From Simmondsia chinensis (taxonomy: Eukaryota; Streptophyta; Magnoliopsida; Caryophyllales; Simmondsiaceae), in assembly GCA_018398585.1 (NCBI GenBank), contig JAGTTD010000010.1:18784005-18848004 (forward strand): 64,000 bases of DNA, given 5' to 3'. The notes under the pieces were generated by a model. That model searched no databases, was not told where the DNA came from, and worked only from the letters and a program-made list of their open reading frames with translations. The position numbers were made by a program, and so were the translations under genes. Below, in pieces: positions 12,986 through 23,002 of the stretch; position 1 is the first letter of the stretch, and each line of letters begins with the position of its first letter.

Positions 12986-13853
12986 CTCCTCATAGCATAG
13001 AGAAGAGCATCTCTAGCAAAAATAGCCTCAGCCCCGATAACAGAAGCTTGCCCTAGCTTTCTAGCCCGAGAAAAATGATATCACCTTGGTCATCACGAGC
13101 AATAAACCGTGCCGCAACCATCTTTCCCCATTTAGAATCGTCAAAATTAACCTTCAACCAACCTTGCCCAGGCAGGGATTAGGACACCTACCTGGAATAT
13201 CACTTACCACTCCTACTACCTGGGTGACTCACTGTTGCTGCCTTGTTCATACTGCTGCGAAAATTCCACTCATAAGCCATTGTCTAGCATGGAGAAATGG
13301 TTTGATCGGGCACGACATTGTATCGTTCAAAAAAGCGCTTTGTCTTTCCAAATTTGACGACAATGGAGAATGAACTTTGAGAGATTCCCGCTTCTTCTCT
13401 AAGCTCTCAATTCATATGCTAAGGTGGGGCAACGTGGGATTTTGCCACCTCATTGATCCAACCACTTGCCAAATCTCAACAACACATCGACACGATAGGA
13501 GGATATGGTGAATGTTTTCGTTCACCGAGCCACACCAAACATAGGCCCGAGCATGCCCACGAATGTGCTTGCAAACTTAGGCTCTAGTTCCAATGCAGTC
13601 ATTTAGGTCTTCTCACAAAAAAAATTTAACCTTAGGGGGATGTTAAGGTCCCAAATCTTTCTAAATTCCCACGGGTTCCTATCAGCCCAATAAAGATTAT
13701 GGGCCAGCCAAGTGGCCGTGTGAACACTAAATTTTCCGGTGCTCGTAAAACCTCAACAAAGCTTATCTTCCACCTATTTTTTGGGGATTGAGATCCCAAG
13801 TTACTATTAATAGTCTCATGGGGGACCACACTTGGAGTTTCTCTAGATTACAT
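12985..13853 (-). pseudogene. LINE (L1-type) ORF2 3' part: zf-RVT and RNase H-like domains
   Basis: Minus-strand translation gives a broken zf-RVT domain. It reads DLNIP/L...FF, then LNDCIGTRA.VCKHIRGHA, then VWCGSVNENIHHILLSC around 13500-13660, which is the cysteine/histidine block of plant LINE ORF2 C-termini. After it comes an RVT_3 RNase H-like segment (GWRLILTILNGERW..., WLRHGLLLVMTK) near 13060-13170. Stops and frameshifts make it non-functional. The same ORF2 continues beyond element D at 16603-17000, so D landed inside this LINE. Confidence 0.65.
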
Positions 13854-14258
13854 TGTCATGATTCAAGATGAATCATGAATCATAACCTAAGATAAATGCT
13901 GAATTAAAGTAAAAAAGTGAAGAGAATTAGAGATTTAAGATGAGAATTAGAGAACCAAGATAAGAAGTAGAGAAATTAGAGAGCAAAGTAGAGAGAATTA
14001 GGGTTTGAAGAAGAAGATAGAAATTGATATCATTCATCAATTATGGGTTACAAGAGAGATCATCCTAATTATACTAAGAGCTAATATACTGCACTTAGAC
14101 ACACAAACTAACCGACTTATACTAGAGCCGCCACTCTTGACTAATACTTACTAACATATTAACCAAAACTAACCGACATTACCAAGTACTAAACCATACA
14201 AGACCATTATTGAGGACTTATTACTACTTAGCATTTCTTATATCCTAGAATCATGACA
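13854..14258 (-). repeat. 3' LTR of element D
   Basis: A 405-bp LTR with TG/CA ends, rich in AGAGAATTAGAG-type purine repeats on the plus strand (a CT-rich U5 side on the minus strand). Confidence 0.88.
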
Positions 14259-14366
14259 ATACTCCCCCCTTTAGAGATTATGTTCTCAAAGATCTCATTA
14301 GAGAGCATTGTGACTGTAAGGAATCTTATTGATGCTGAAGCTACTGAAATTGCAGCTGGGAATGAG

Positions 14367-14738
14367 TTAGTTGGTGTAGACTTTTGATTTTGATGCAGTT
14401 TGTAGTAGCTGGACGAACACATTTACCCTTGACACCAATTGGTGAAGCATTATGCTGCATAAGTACATGTGTCTAAACGTCCAAACCTTTCCCAACTTGA
14501 TTGTCTTGCTTGAACTTTCTAAGGCCTCTGTTGCAGCAATTTTGATAAACAACTTCCAAATATCCTCCCATTTACAAAGTTTCACTATGAAGTCCATCGT
14601 GCTCGTGATGAAAGTATGAAGTATCTGGGTTTCTCTTGATTCACAGCATTCTATATATTTGAATCCCAGGCCATAGCATTCTCCAATCTGGTGTTGCAGT
14701 AGTATGAATTCAGCACTGCCAGATGAGATTTGCTCCAC
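14367..14738 (-). CDS. Element D ORF-b, unknown protein
   Basis: A 123-codon minus-strand ORF in the 3' half of element D. I do not recognise the family. The notable stretch is LGKVWTFRHMYL (near residue 80), which resembles LGKLWKFKDLEF in the element J ORF and LSKVHNLRAL in the second ORF of element C, in the same relative place. It is probably the C-terminal part of a longer protein whose N-terminal part is the ORF at 14924-15394, separated by frame breaks. No signal peptide, membrane segment or catalytic motif is evident. Whether it is expressed is unknown. Confidence 0.4.
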   Translation of the reverse strand: MEQISSGSAEFILLQHQIGECYGLGFKYIECCESRETQILHTFITSTMDFIVKLCKWEDIWKLFIKIAATEALESSSKTIKLGKVWTFRHMYLCSIMLHQLVSRVNVFVQLLQTASKSKVYTN

Positions 14739-14923
14739 CTCTTGATCAATTTTCTGATGCGATTATGTTTACCTTCCTAAGTGACAATAAGTTCCCCTTT
14801 TTCTAGATCAAAAGGCCTCAAGTTTGCCTAGTTTGTCACTCCGTGAACCATTGAAATGTCCTGAACTTGAACTTCCAAATCAATTACCTGAGTTTGCAAG
14901 TTATGTTGCTGTACATATTTTAA

Positions 14924-15394
14924 CTATGCTGCTGGAATTTTCAGCTGCTTTGAATCATCTTTCTTATGCTGTAAAATTGACGCACAACCTCGAAGAGGTG
15001 TTTTCTTTTTCCTCTTATATTGTTGATCTTGCATCATTGAAGGTTCAATTATTCCCTTAAACTCTATTGTGGCAATGACAGCCTCACTTTCATTTGAATT
15101 GAAGTGCTCGGCAGCAAAAATTTGCATTGCTTCAGGATCTATTATCTGTTGTGTATCTGATTGAGATTGCATTTCATTAAGTTCTTCCATATTCTCTGCT
15201 GAACTGGAGTGTATTGCTGCAAGATTTTGCTCCATTTCTTGATAAATGTGCTGCTGCGTTGCTAAGCTTAGGATCATCATGTCCTTAAAAGTTTGCCTTA
15301 TCTTCGAGAAATATTGATCACAGAGTTCTTTAATGTATGCTTCCATCTCCTGTCTAATTTTCCCCGTTCCTTGATGTGCATTACCCACTCCCAA
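14924..15394 (-). CDS. Element D ORF-a, coiled-coil-like protein of unknown function
   Basis: A 156-codon minus-strand ORF, rich in Gln, Glu, Met and Ile. Residues about 12-85 look helical and could form a coiled coil. Near residue 110 is EFKGIIEPSMMQDQQ, which resembles QFKEVLEPSTVQDQL in element C and, more weakly, QFKDMKLGSTLQSD in element J. It is followed by a basic KRKKK patch. It lacks the CCHC zinc knuckle expected of a copia Gag. Its position (after the primer site, 5' in the element) is that of a gag gene, so a nucleocapsid- or packaging-related role is possible but unproven. Confidence 0.45.
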   Translation of the reverse strand: MGVGNAHQGTGKIRQEMEAYIKELCDQYFSKIRQTFKDMMILSLATQQHIYQEMEQNLAAIHSSSAENMEELNEMQSQSDTQQIIDPEAMQIFAAEHFNSNESEAVIATIEFKGIIEPSMMQDQQYKRKKKTPLRGCASILQHKKDDSKQLKIPAA

Positions 15395-16182
15395 CTCTTC
15401 TTTTGCTTCTCTAGTTTCCTTACTAAGAGTGAAGAATTGAATTTCTAATGTACAACTATAGTCGTAGACGTTTCTTCCTTATAAACATTTGCATGCTCTT
15501 TTAGCATATTTCCTTGACGTATAGATCACTTGAGCTTCAATCTCTAAAGAAGATGTTGAGTTGATTTCGATTTTCTCAAGGTTATCAAAGGGAGAGAACA
15601 CTTGGTTGAGGATTTCCTTGGCAAAAGAATAGATGACATTCACAATTTAAAAAAAAAGTGTAATGTCCATTTCTTGAGCTAGAACGAAGTACTAAAGCTT
15701 GATTTGTGGTTAATTTCAGTAGTGTCTAATATAGATTTAGCGACATCAAATGCAATTTTCAGCTGAATCGATGAATCAATAGCACAAGTCACAAGAATCA
15801 GCTACAATATTACCTTAACAACAAGCTTTTGAGTGAAATCTTGATTCTGCTTAGGGAACAGATAAGCTCGAGAACAATCTGAAATCTTGCTCCTACGCAA
15901 CTTGAACAGCAAATTCCCTTGCAACACGACTTGGAACACAGCTCAACTTGATCCAACACCCCTTATATCACACAACAACTAAATTTCAGAACAATGTGAA
16001 GCACAATTCTTGATCAACACAACCAGAACAGAACTTGATCTGTTCAGCAATGCTTAATCGAAGCAGATCAATGCTAATTTCAGCATGCTATCAATCAACT
16101 GAACCTTATGCACAATAACAATGAGCAAATGCAATTAGATCAAAACCAGATATCAATTTAACTGGATTTGGAAGCAAATCAT

Positions 16183-16197
16183 GGCTCTGATACCAAT
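16183..16197 (-). promoter_or_regulatory. Primer binding site of element D
   Basis: On the minus strand this reads ATTGGTATCAGAGCC directly after the 5' LTR. It matches the sequence complementary to the 3' end of plant initiator-Met tRNA used to prime copia reverse transcription. Confidence 0.85.
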
Positions 16198-16602
16198 TGT
16201 CATGATTCAAGATGAATAATGAATCATAACCTAAGATAAATGTTGAATTAGAGTAAAGAAGAGAAGAGAATTAGAGATTTAAGATGAGAATTAGAGAATC
16301 AAGATGAGAAGTAGAGAAATTAGAGAGCAAAGTAGAGAGAATTAGGGTTTGAAGAAGAAGATAGAAATCAATATCATTCCTTAATTATGGGTTACAAGAG
16401 AGATCATCCTACTTATACTAAGAGCTAATACATTGTACTTGGACGCACAAACTAACCAACTTATACTAGAGCCGCCACTCTTGACTAATACTAACTAACA
16501 TATTGACCAATACTAACAGATATTGCCAAGTACTAAACCATACAAGACCATTATTGAGGACTTATTACTACTTAGCATTTCCTATATCCTAGAATCATGA
16601 CA
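16198..16602 (-). repeat. 5' LTR of element D
   Basis: A 405-bp LTR, the same length as its partner at 13854-14258, followed by TSD TACAT. Confidence 0.88.
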
Positions 16603-16607
16603 TACAT

Positions 16608-17000
16608 TCCCCATTCTCAATGAAATTTGTTGCTTTCGGAGATATATCAACATCTTACTATCCTCTGCTTGACAGCTGATAGAAGGATGATCAAAGACCC
16701 ACTAATCAAGCCAAAAGCAGACCTTCTTTTCCTTCCCTATTTCCAATCTCAAACCTTTACACATAATAAATCTAATTGTCAGGAGTCCCCTCCAACCAAG
16801 GGAATCAGAGTTCTTCACCCTGTAACTCATAAAATCTTCCTTATTAAGATATTTCTCTATGACTACCTTGACCCACAAATTTTGTTAATCCTTGTAACTC
16901 TCAATCCTAACTTACAAAGAAAAGCCATATTGATTAATTCCTATTCTTTCAGACCTAGGGCCCCCGCACCTTTGGGCTTGTGAGCAAGATTGCCTTTTTT
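16608..17000 (-). pseudogene. LINE ORF2, upstream segment of the copy split by element D
   Basis: On the minus strand, degraded coding near 16850-16980 reads like the plant LINE segment that follows the RT domain: NQYGFLCKLGLRV, then a broken LKAKYF-like stretch, matching NQAxLAKQGWRL...LKAKYFP. It continues in the same direction as 12985-13853 and abuts the TSD of D, so the two pieces were one ORF2 before D inserted. Stops are frequent. Confidence 0.55.
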
Positions 17001-17604
17001 TTATGGAAAAGTGGGATATTGATTTTTCAAGTAGCAAATAATCAAAAGGTTAAGGACTTCGAAAAATCATAGTTGATACATAACAATATAAGCCAGCACT
17101 GAAAATGGGCATGACCTTGGGGTTTTTTGAAGATGAGGATTATGAGAAGTCATATGAAAGAAATTTTCACCAAATTCATTAAGGGGCTGGGGTCAATATT
17201 GGAAATGAACAAAAAGCTGCAGCCAAAGCATATTTTGGTGGAATTTCATCAACAAGTTGCACCACTTTTTTTGGGGTATGTTTTGGAATGTCTTCTTTTA
17301 CTTGATCTATTATATATTCCCCACCAATTTGATTGATGAATGATGATGAAAAAGTGTCTTTGCATTTGAAAAACAGTCATTTTCTTACATCTCCGTATAT
17401 CTTCCTTTACATACTTTCACTCCACTTTACTTGGTTATCGTTGTATCCCCGAGACTATTTCACACGCTGAAATAAGTCTTAAGGAAAGTAATTTCACGCT
17501 TCGAAACCTAAAGATCGGATAGTTACCCGTTTTCCTTGATTTTACAAGTGTTTACACCAACATTCTTAAGACTTAGTTTTCACGTTTGGTATCTTGGGTT
17601 TGAC
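17001..17604. other. Spacer and possible leader of copia E
   Basis: No gene recognised. The last 250 bases before 17605 may be the untranslated leader of copia E, but I find no LTR end and no ATTGGTATCAGAGCC primer site here, so the 5' LTR is lost or diverged. Confidence 0.4.
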
Positions 17605-17746
17605 ATGGCTTCGTCACTGAGAGAGATGACCGCGAATTTCGTCAAATTGGACCGTTTTGATGGCAGGAATTTCCGCCATTGGCAGAGGAAGATGCACTTC
17701 CTGATAACGATGCTCAATGTGGTGTATGTCTTGAATACACCATATC

Positions 17747-17786
<40 letters not shown>

Positions 17787-20700
17787 ACTGAGGAGGAGGA
17801 GACACTGGCCGAGCAACGAGCCTGGTTGAAGTGGGAGAATGAAGACTACATATGTCGAGGGCACATACTCAATGGGATGACTGACGCCCTCTTCGACATC
17901 TACTCCAACGTTCTGACCGCTAAGGAACTGTGGGATGCGCTCGAGGCTCGGTACATGGCAGAAGATGCCACAAGTAAGAAAATTTTAGTTAGTCAATTTA
18001 ATAACTATAAAATGGTGGATGGTCGTCCGGTCATGGAGCAATTCCATGAAATTGAACGAATTTTGAATAATTTTAAACAACATAATATACCATTGTTGTT
18101 TCGTCTTTGATTGACAAACTTCCCCCTTCTTGGAGAGACATTAAGAAGTCTCTCAAGCACAAAAAGGAAGATATGTCAATTGAAGAATTGGCTGACCATT
18201 TAAGAATTGAGGAAGGATACAGGTTACAGGATGACAACAAGGACGGCCCAGGTGACATTAGAAAGATCAATGTCACAGAAAAAGGCCAGACGATTAAGAG
18301 GACCAAACGAACCGGACACTTTCACAAGAAACGCAACGAAAAGAAAACGAAGTTGGTTTGTTGGGAGTGTCATATGCCCGGTCACCTGAGGAGGGACTGC
18401 ATCCGCCTTAAAAAGAATAAGGGGAAGGGGCAGGACCATCGCAACAAAAATTCGAATGATAGGTTCATGGCGATGATCTCGGAGATCAACCTAGTCGAGA
18501 GTGATGACTCTTGGTGGGTTGACTCGGGGGCCACAAAGCACGTTTGTCAAGACAGAGGTTTCTTTACAGAATTGGAACCCGTGAACAATGGAACTATATT
18601 GTTCATGGGCAATGGAGCGAGTATACCGGTCAAGGGAAAGGGAAAAGTTGACTTACTTTTAACTTTTGGAAAAACCCTTACCCTAATCGATGTATACTAT
18701 GCCCCGGATGTAAAGAAGAACCTAGTGTCTGGTGGCCTACTGAATAGGTTCGGGTTTAAACTGGTCTTCGAGTCTGACAAGGTTGTACTGTCTGGGGGGG
18801 GGGGGGGGGTGTTTGTTGGAAAGGGGTATCTTTGTAACTGTATGTTTAAATTGAATATCAATAATAAAAGTGCTAGCTCTGTTTATTTGCTTGATTCTAC
18901 TTATTTATGGCATCATAGATTAGGACATGTGAATTATTGTAAAATGCGTGAAATGGCTACTTCGATGTTGATTCCACATGTTGAAAAAGTAGATGATAAG
19001 TGCAAGACATGCATGCTAACGAAAATAACTAAGTTGCCGTTTTCATCGGTACAAAGAGAAACAAATTTATTTGACTTGATACATAGCGACTTGTGTGACT
19101 TCAAAAATACTCCTACCATAGGGGGAAAACGATATTTTATCACTTTCATTGATGACTGCTGAAGATATTGCTATGTATATCTGATTAATTATAAGGATGA
19201 GTCGTTACAAAGATTTAAAGCATATAAAGCCGAAACAGAACTACATTGTGAAATCTTCCTGAAACGACTTAGGTCGGACCGTGGTGGAGAGTATTATGAC
19301 CCCAAGTATTTCGAATCCACCGGTATAGTGCATGAAATTACCGCACCGTATACGCCACAACAGAATGGCATGGCTGAGAGGAAAAACCGGACTCTTATTG
19401 AAATGGTTAATTCCATGTTGTCATACTCCGGTCTTAGCGATGGTTTTTGGGGTGAGGCTATGTTAACAGCCTGTCACATTTTGAACCGTGTTCCAACACT
19501 GGAATGGTAGAACCCCTAAGTTGAGTTATCTTAAAGTGTGGGGGTGTAGGGCTGTAGGTAGAGTCCCTGAACCTAAACGTAAAAAGTTAGGTGAAAGAGG
19601 CATCGATAGCATATTTGTTGGTTATGCACCGCATGGTAAAGCGTATCGATTCTATATAATTAAGCCAAATGATTATGTTGGTATTAATACAATAATAGAG
19701 TCGAGAGATGCCATATTTGATGAGAATCGGTTCACTTCTATCCCTAGACCGAGGGATTATGTACCGGTTGATACTGACACACCAGTGTCGTATGGTGATG
19801 ATGATGTTCACCATGAGAGGGAACAAACCTCTAATTCTACTCCAGAACTCGGAAGGAGTAAAAGAGTAAGGAAAGAGAAATCTTTCGGATTGGACTTCTA
19901 TACCTTTTTGGTAGAAGGTTTAAGAAATGATGTGGTCTCTATTGTACCACGTTGTCACATCATGGAGGTCGACCCTATGATGTTTGATGAGGCAAGGAGG
20001 TCTCATGATGCCGCTTTTTGGAAAGAGGAATTAATGATGAGATGGATTCCATCATGGGCAATAATACCTAGATATTGGTGGATCTTCCACAAGGTAGTAA
20101 GTCGATCGGGTGTAAATCGATCTTCAAGAAGAAGATGAAAGTCGATGGGACTATAGATAAGTTCAAGGCCCGATTGGTGGCCAAAGGGTTTACCCAGAAA
20201 CATGGGTTAGACTACTTTGACACTTATGCCCCCGCGGCGAGGATATCGACTATAAGAGTGTTGATTGCTCTTGCTTCTATGTATAAACTCCTAATTCACC
20301 AAATGGATGTGAAAACAGCCTTTCTGAATGGTGAATTGGAAGAGGACGTGTACATAAAACAACCTGAAGGGTTTGTTGAACCGGGCCAAGAGAGGAAGGT
20401 ATGTAAACTCATACGCTCTCTGTATGGGCTGAAGCAAGCCCCGAAACAATGGCATCAAAAATTTGATGAGGTTGTTCTGAACAACGGGTTCATGATTAAT
20501 GAATCGGATAAGTGTGTATATAGCAAGTTTGAGAATGGCAAAGGTATCATAATTTGCTTGTATGTGGATGACATGTTGATATTCGTTACGGATTTAGAGC
20601 AAGTAGAGAGGACTAAAAGGTTTCTCTCAGAAAACTTTGCTATGAAAGACATGGGTGATGCCGAGGTAATCCTTGGTATAAGGATTGTAAGGAATGGGGA

Positions 20701-21231
20701 CTCCATATCCTTGACTCAATCCCACTATGTGGAGAGTGTGTTGAAGAGATTCAACTGTGGTGCATGTGCACCAGTGCTCAGACCCATGGACCCAAGTATG
20801 AAATTGGTACCGAATAGGGGCACACCTGTTCATCAGTTGGATTATGCCCGAGTCATTGGGTGTCTGATGTACGCCATGACGAGCACTAGGCCTGACATAG
20901 CCTATGCTGTTGGAAAGCTTAGTAGATATACTAGCAATCCAAGTAAGCTACATTGGCTAGCGATCTCTAGAGTACTGAAGTACCTGAAGAGTACCATAGA
21001 TTATGGTATTTCTTATGTGGGGTATCCCCCGATTTTGGAGGGATACTCGGATGCAAGTTGGATCTCCCATGAGGAGGATCATGCATCAACGAGTGGATGA
21101 GTTTTCTTACTCGGTGGAGGTGCAGTTTCTTGGGGTTCCAAGAAATAGACCTATAGAGCTGATTCTAAGATGGCAGCGGAGCTTATAGCTCTTGCTTCCG
21201 TGGCTCAAGAAGCCGAATGGTTAAAGGATCT
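17605..21231 (+). mobile_element. Ty1/copia element E, internal region without LTRs, gag-pol broken
   Basis: The domain order is Gag, CCHC zinc knuckle, aspartic protease, GAG-pre-integrase, integrase, reverse transcriptase, RNase H, which defines Ty1/copia. Gag opens at 17605 (MASSLREMTANFVKLDRFDG). The order is collinear over 3.6 kb, but at least three frame changes and several in-frame stops break it. The 3' end stops within RNase H near 21231, before the CDSQAA and GKxRHI boxes, and neither LTR was found. It is an inactive fragment. Confidence 0.9.
17605..21231 (+). pseudogene. Copia E gag-pol polyprotein, disrupted
   Basis: Breaks in order: (1) a 37-C run at 17750-17786 in gag shifts the frame; (2) a 1-nt shift near 18100 before LIDKLPPSWRD; (3) a TGA at about 19160 in the integrase after FITFIDDC; (4) a short deletion with frameshift near 19500 before WNGRTPKLSYLKVWGC; (5) a shift near 20050-20075 before the RT; (6) TGA and TAG in RNase H after 21097. 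Landmarks: zinc knuckle CWECHMPGHLRRDC (about 18360), protease WWVDSGATKHVC (about 18514), pre-integrase WHHRLGH (about 18908), integrase PYTPQQNGMAERKN (about 19346), RT core YVDDMLIF (about 20560), RNase H SDASWIS (about 21045). A 16-G run near 18794-18809 also sits in pol, with the frame kept. Confidence 0.88.
17750..17786 (+). repeat. Poly-C tract, 37 nt
   Basis: An uninterrupted run of 37 C inside copia E gag. It is nearly the same length as the G-runs at 47407-47442 and 58805-58841. Apparent proline- and glycine-repeat ORFs over it are artefacts of the homopolymer. Confidence 0.95.
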
Positions 21232-21714
21232 CAACAAACCTATGCTTAACCAACAAACTAGCTAAAGTATCATACAATCATGTTGTTACTTCATCTTTGC
21301 CAATTATACTGTATCACTAATCCATATGATACAAATTTTTGTCTTATGGATTACTTACTATCATTAATTAATAAGTACATAATTGTTGTATCTATTGTGT
21401 ATATTTAACATGCGTTTAGTTCAGCTTATTTTAACTTATCTTTTTTCAACTTATTTGTTTCAATAAAATCTGTCAATTTAAGATATATCTCTTTTTATAA
21501 TAAAGTATTTGGTTGTACGATGCAGAAAGATCATTTTTGACAGAATAAAGTGTTTAGATACAAGTTTAAGTGTATATAATCACAAAAATGACTGAATAAT
21601 ACAAATCAATTAATTAATAATAATAGGTAAGAGAGCATCTTAATAATAGCTGGTAATGGTAGTAAAGTGTAGTGAATGTAGTGATCCATGAGCGTGAAAA
21701 GGGTGGTGGTAGGT
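21232..21714. other. AT-rich spacer
   Basis: No gene. The stretch near 21410-21560 has the 'gtttagttcagcttattttaac' wording common in plant hAT-type MITE ends, but I found no matching inverted terminus, so no element is called. Confidence 0.35.
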
Positions 21715-22201
21715 TGTTATGGCCCGACTATATTATATATAGGTTGATTTAGCATTAATAATTGAATGATGTAATAAGTAGTATTAATCATAGGTATAAG
21801 TCCATTTAGTGTTCTTATTACCATGTATTAGCTTGAATAAGTCAAGAGTGTGGTTAAGATAGAAGAAAGTCGGTTAGTAAGAGTCAATATAGGTGGCTAG
21901 TTAGTAGTATGGTGGTTACAAGGAGCTGTGCAAGTCCATTGTATCTGGCTTTAGTGCTCTTTAGTATAAGTAGGTTGATCTTGGTTGTAAAATAATAATG
22001 TTGATGAATGATATGAATTGATCTTTCTCTCTCTTTGAGCTTGAATGCTCTCTATCTCTTTTCTACTTCTCATCCCTAATTCTTCTTGAATTCTTCTATT
22101 ATCTCATCTAATTCTCTTAATTCTTTTCTTGATTTCACTTTCTAAGTGTAAATCCTTATCCAAACCTTAGGTTATGATTCAAATTATCTTGAATCACAAC
22201 A
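21715..22201 (+). repeat. 5' LTR of element F
   Basis: A 487-bp LTR with TG/CA ends and a pyrimidine-rich U5 side (about 22020-22140), placed directly before an initiator-Met primer site. Confidence 0.78.
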
Positions 22202-22670
22202 ATTGGTATCAGAGCCTTGATTTAATCCCAAATCAAGCTCTTAATTAAGAAAATTCAAATTTTGATTGTTGCTATTGCGCAAAATTCAAATTTTGATCGT
22301 TGCTATTGCGCAAGGGACTTTAGATGCTTTGCATTTGATTGATTGAATTTATTTCAACTAAATTGAGTTTGTATTGTGTCAAGCTTTGGTGCTGGTTGCA
22401 AACAATCAATAAAAACAAGTTTCAGAGCCTAAAATCTAGCTTCCAAGTGATTAGATCTTGTGTTTTCTTTGTTATACGCTGCGATCGATTTTGAATTCGT
22501 CAAATTAGGGTTATATTGAGCATGATCTGCAACGTCAGTTGGAATGAGCAGTGAAGTAAGTGAGCTATAGAGATTACACTGATTTTAGTTGAAAATTTTG
22601 TTCAGATCATTGATCATTGCTGTTTTGACATGAAACGAGCTGATTGAAGTGAGCAAGATCAATCGCTTGT
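21715..22670 (+). mobile_element. 5' part of small LTR element F
   Basis: An LTR (21715-22201, TGTTATGG to CACAACA) is followed directly by the primer site ATTGGTATCAGAGCC (22202-22216). The LTR resembles that of element D: similar 'taagtcaagagt' and 'gtcggttagtaag' phrases, a CT-rich 3' half, and near-identical 'ttaggttatgattca' before the end. About 450 bp of leader follows, including a near-perfect 29-bp tandem duplication (about 22250-22312). There is no ORF and no 3' LTR, so the element is truncated by deletion or by sequence leading into the 5S-SINE copy. Confidence 0.75.
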
Positions 22671-22717
22671 ATGGGCGGCCTATTTTATAATGTGACTTTA
22701 TTGGTAATTATCAAATA

Positions 22718-23002
22718 TATCTATACATCTACATACCAAAGAGGGCACCAACACGCCGTCACCGGATCCCATGAGAACTCCGAAGTTAAGCGTGGTTGGG
22801 CGAGAGTAGTACTAGGATGGGTGACCTCCTGGAAAGTCCTCACCCTCAGGTTGGGGGCATTGGGAAACAGCGTCTCTTCAGGTTAACACCCTGAAGGGGG
22901 AAGGCTATGTACATCCGCCCCCCCCCTCCTCCCCGACCCTGCGTAGGCGGGAGCCCTTGAAGCACTGGGTATGTTCCTTTCCTTTATCTATATATCTACA
23001 TA
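22718..23002. repeat. 18-bp target-site duplication around 5S-SINE copy 1
   Basis: The left copy is 22718-22735 and the right copy 22985-23002; 17 of 18 bases are identical. Confidence 0.85.
22736..22984 (+). mobile_element. SINE-like repeat with 5S rRNA-derived head (copy 1)
   Basis: The head (22741-22842) is clearly 5S rRNA: CACCGGATCCCATGAGAACTC, GAAGTTAAGCG, then AGGATGGGTGACCTCCTGG. The internal promoter boxes of 5S genes are near-intact: box A has one change, box C is intact. The rest (about 22860-22975) matches the conserved 3' domain of plant Au-like SINEs: GGGAAACAG, AAGGCTATGTACATCCG, GACCCTGCGTAGGCGGGAGCC, GCACTGGGT. The unit is flanked by an 18-bp direct repeat with one mismatch (TATCTATACATCTACATA at 22718-22735 and 22985-23002). 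That is the TSD length of LINE-driven retrotransposition, not the 5 bp of an LTR element. A second copy at 28819 aligns over its whole length, so this is a family and not a stray 5S gene. Confidence 0.85.

Larger units (their letters stand above)
13854..16602 (-). mobile_element. Small non-autonomous LTR element D
   Basis: The element is 2749 bp with two 405-bp LTRs (13854-14258 and 16198-16602) and perfect 5-bp TSDs TACAT (13849-13853 and 16603-16607). The LTR ends form an 11-bp perfect inverted pair, TGTCATGATTC / GAATCATGACA. On the minus strand the 5' LTR is followed at once by ATTGGTATCAGAGCC, the initiator-Met tRNA primer site typical of copia elements, and the 3' LTR is preceded by an AAAGGGGGGAG tract. 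The 1.94-kb interior has no gag, protease, integrase or RT motif. It carries two minus-strand ORFs that share motifs with the ORFs of elements C and J. About two dozen differences separate the LTRs by eye, so it is not very recent. Confidence 0.9.

Noticed and set aside
17536..17864. Proline- and glycine-repeat ORFs
   Set aside because: They are translations of the C37 tract in both strands within copia E gag.
21410..21560. hAT-type MITE
   Set aside because: Only one end-like motif seen; no inverted partner or 8-bp TSD found.
22741..22860. Functional 5S rRNA gene
   Set aside because: Only about 102 bp match, the 5' and 3' ends of mature 5S are missing, and the unit continues into a SINE-type 3' domain with a TSD around the whole.
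22741..22984. Cassandra-type LTR carrying 5S
   Set aside because: No LTR pair, primer site or 5-bp TSD. The flanks are an 18-bp duplication and the 3' half is SINE-like.
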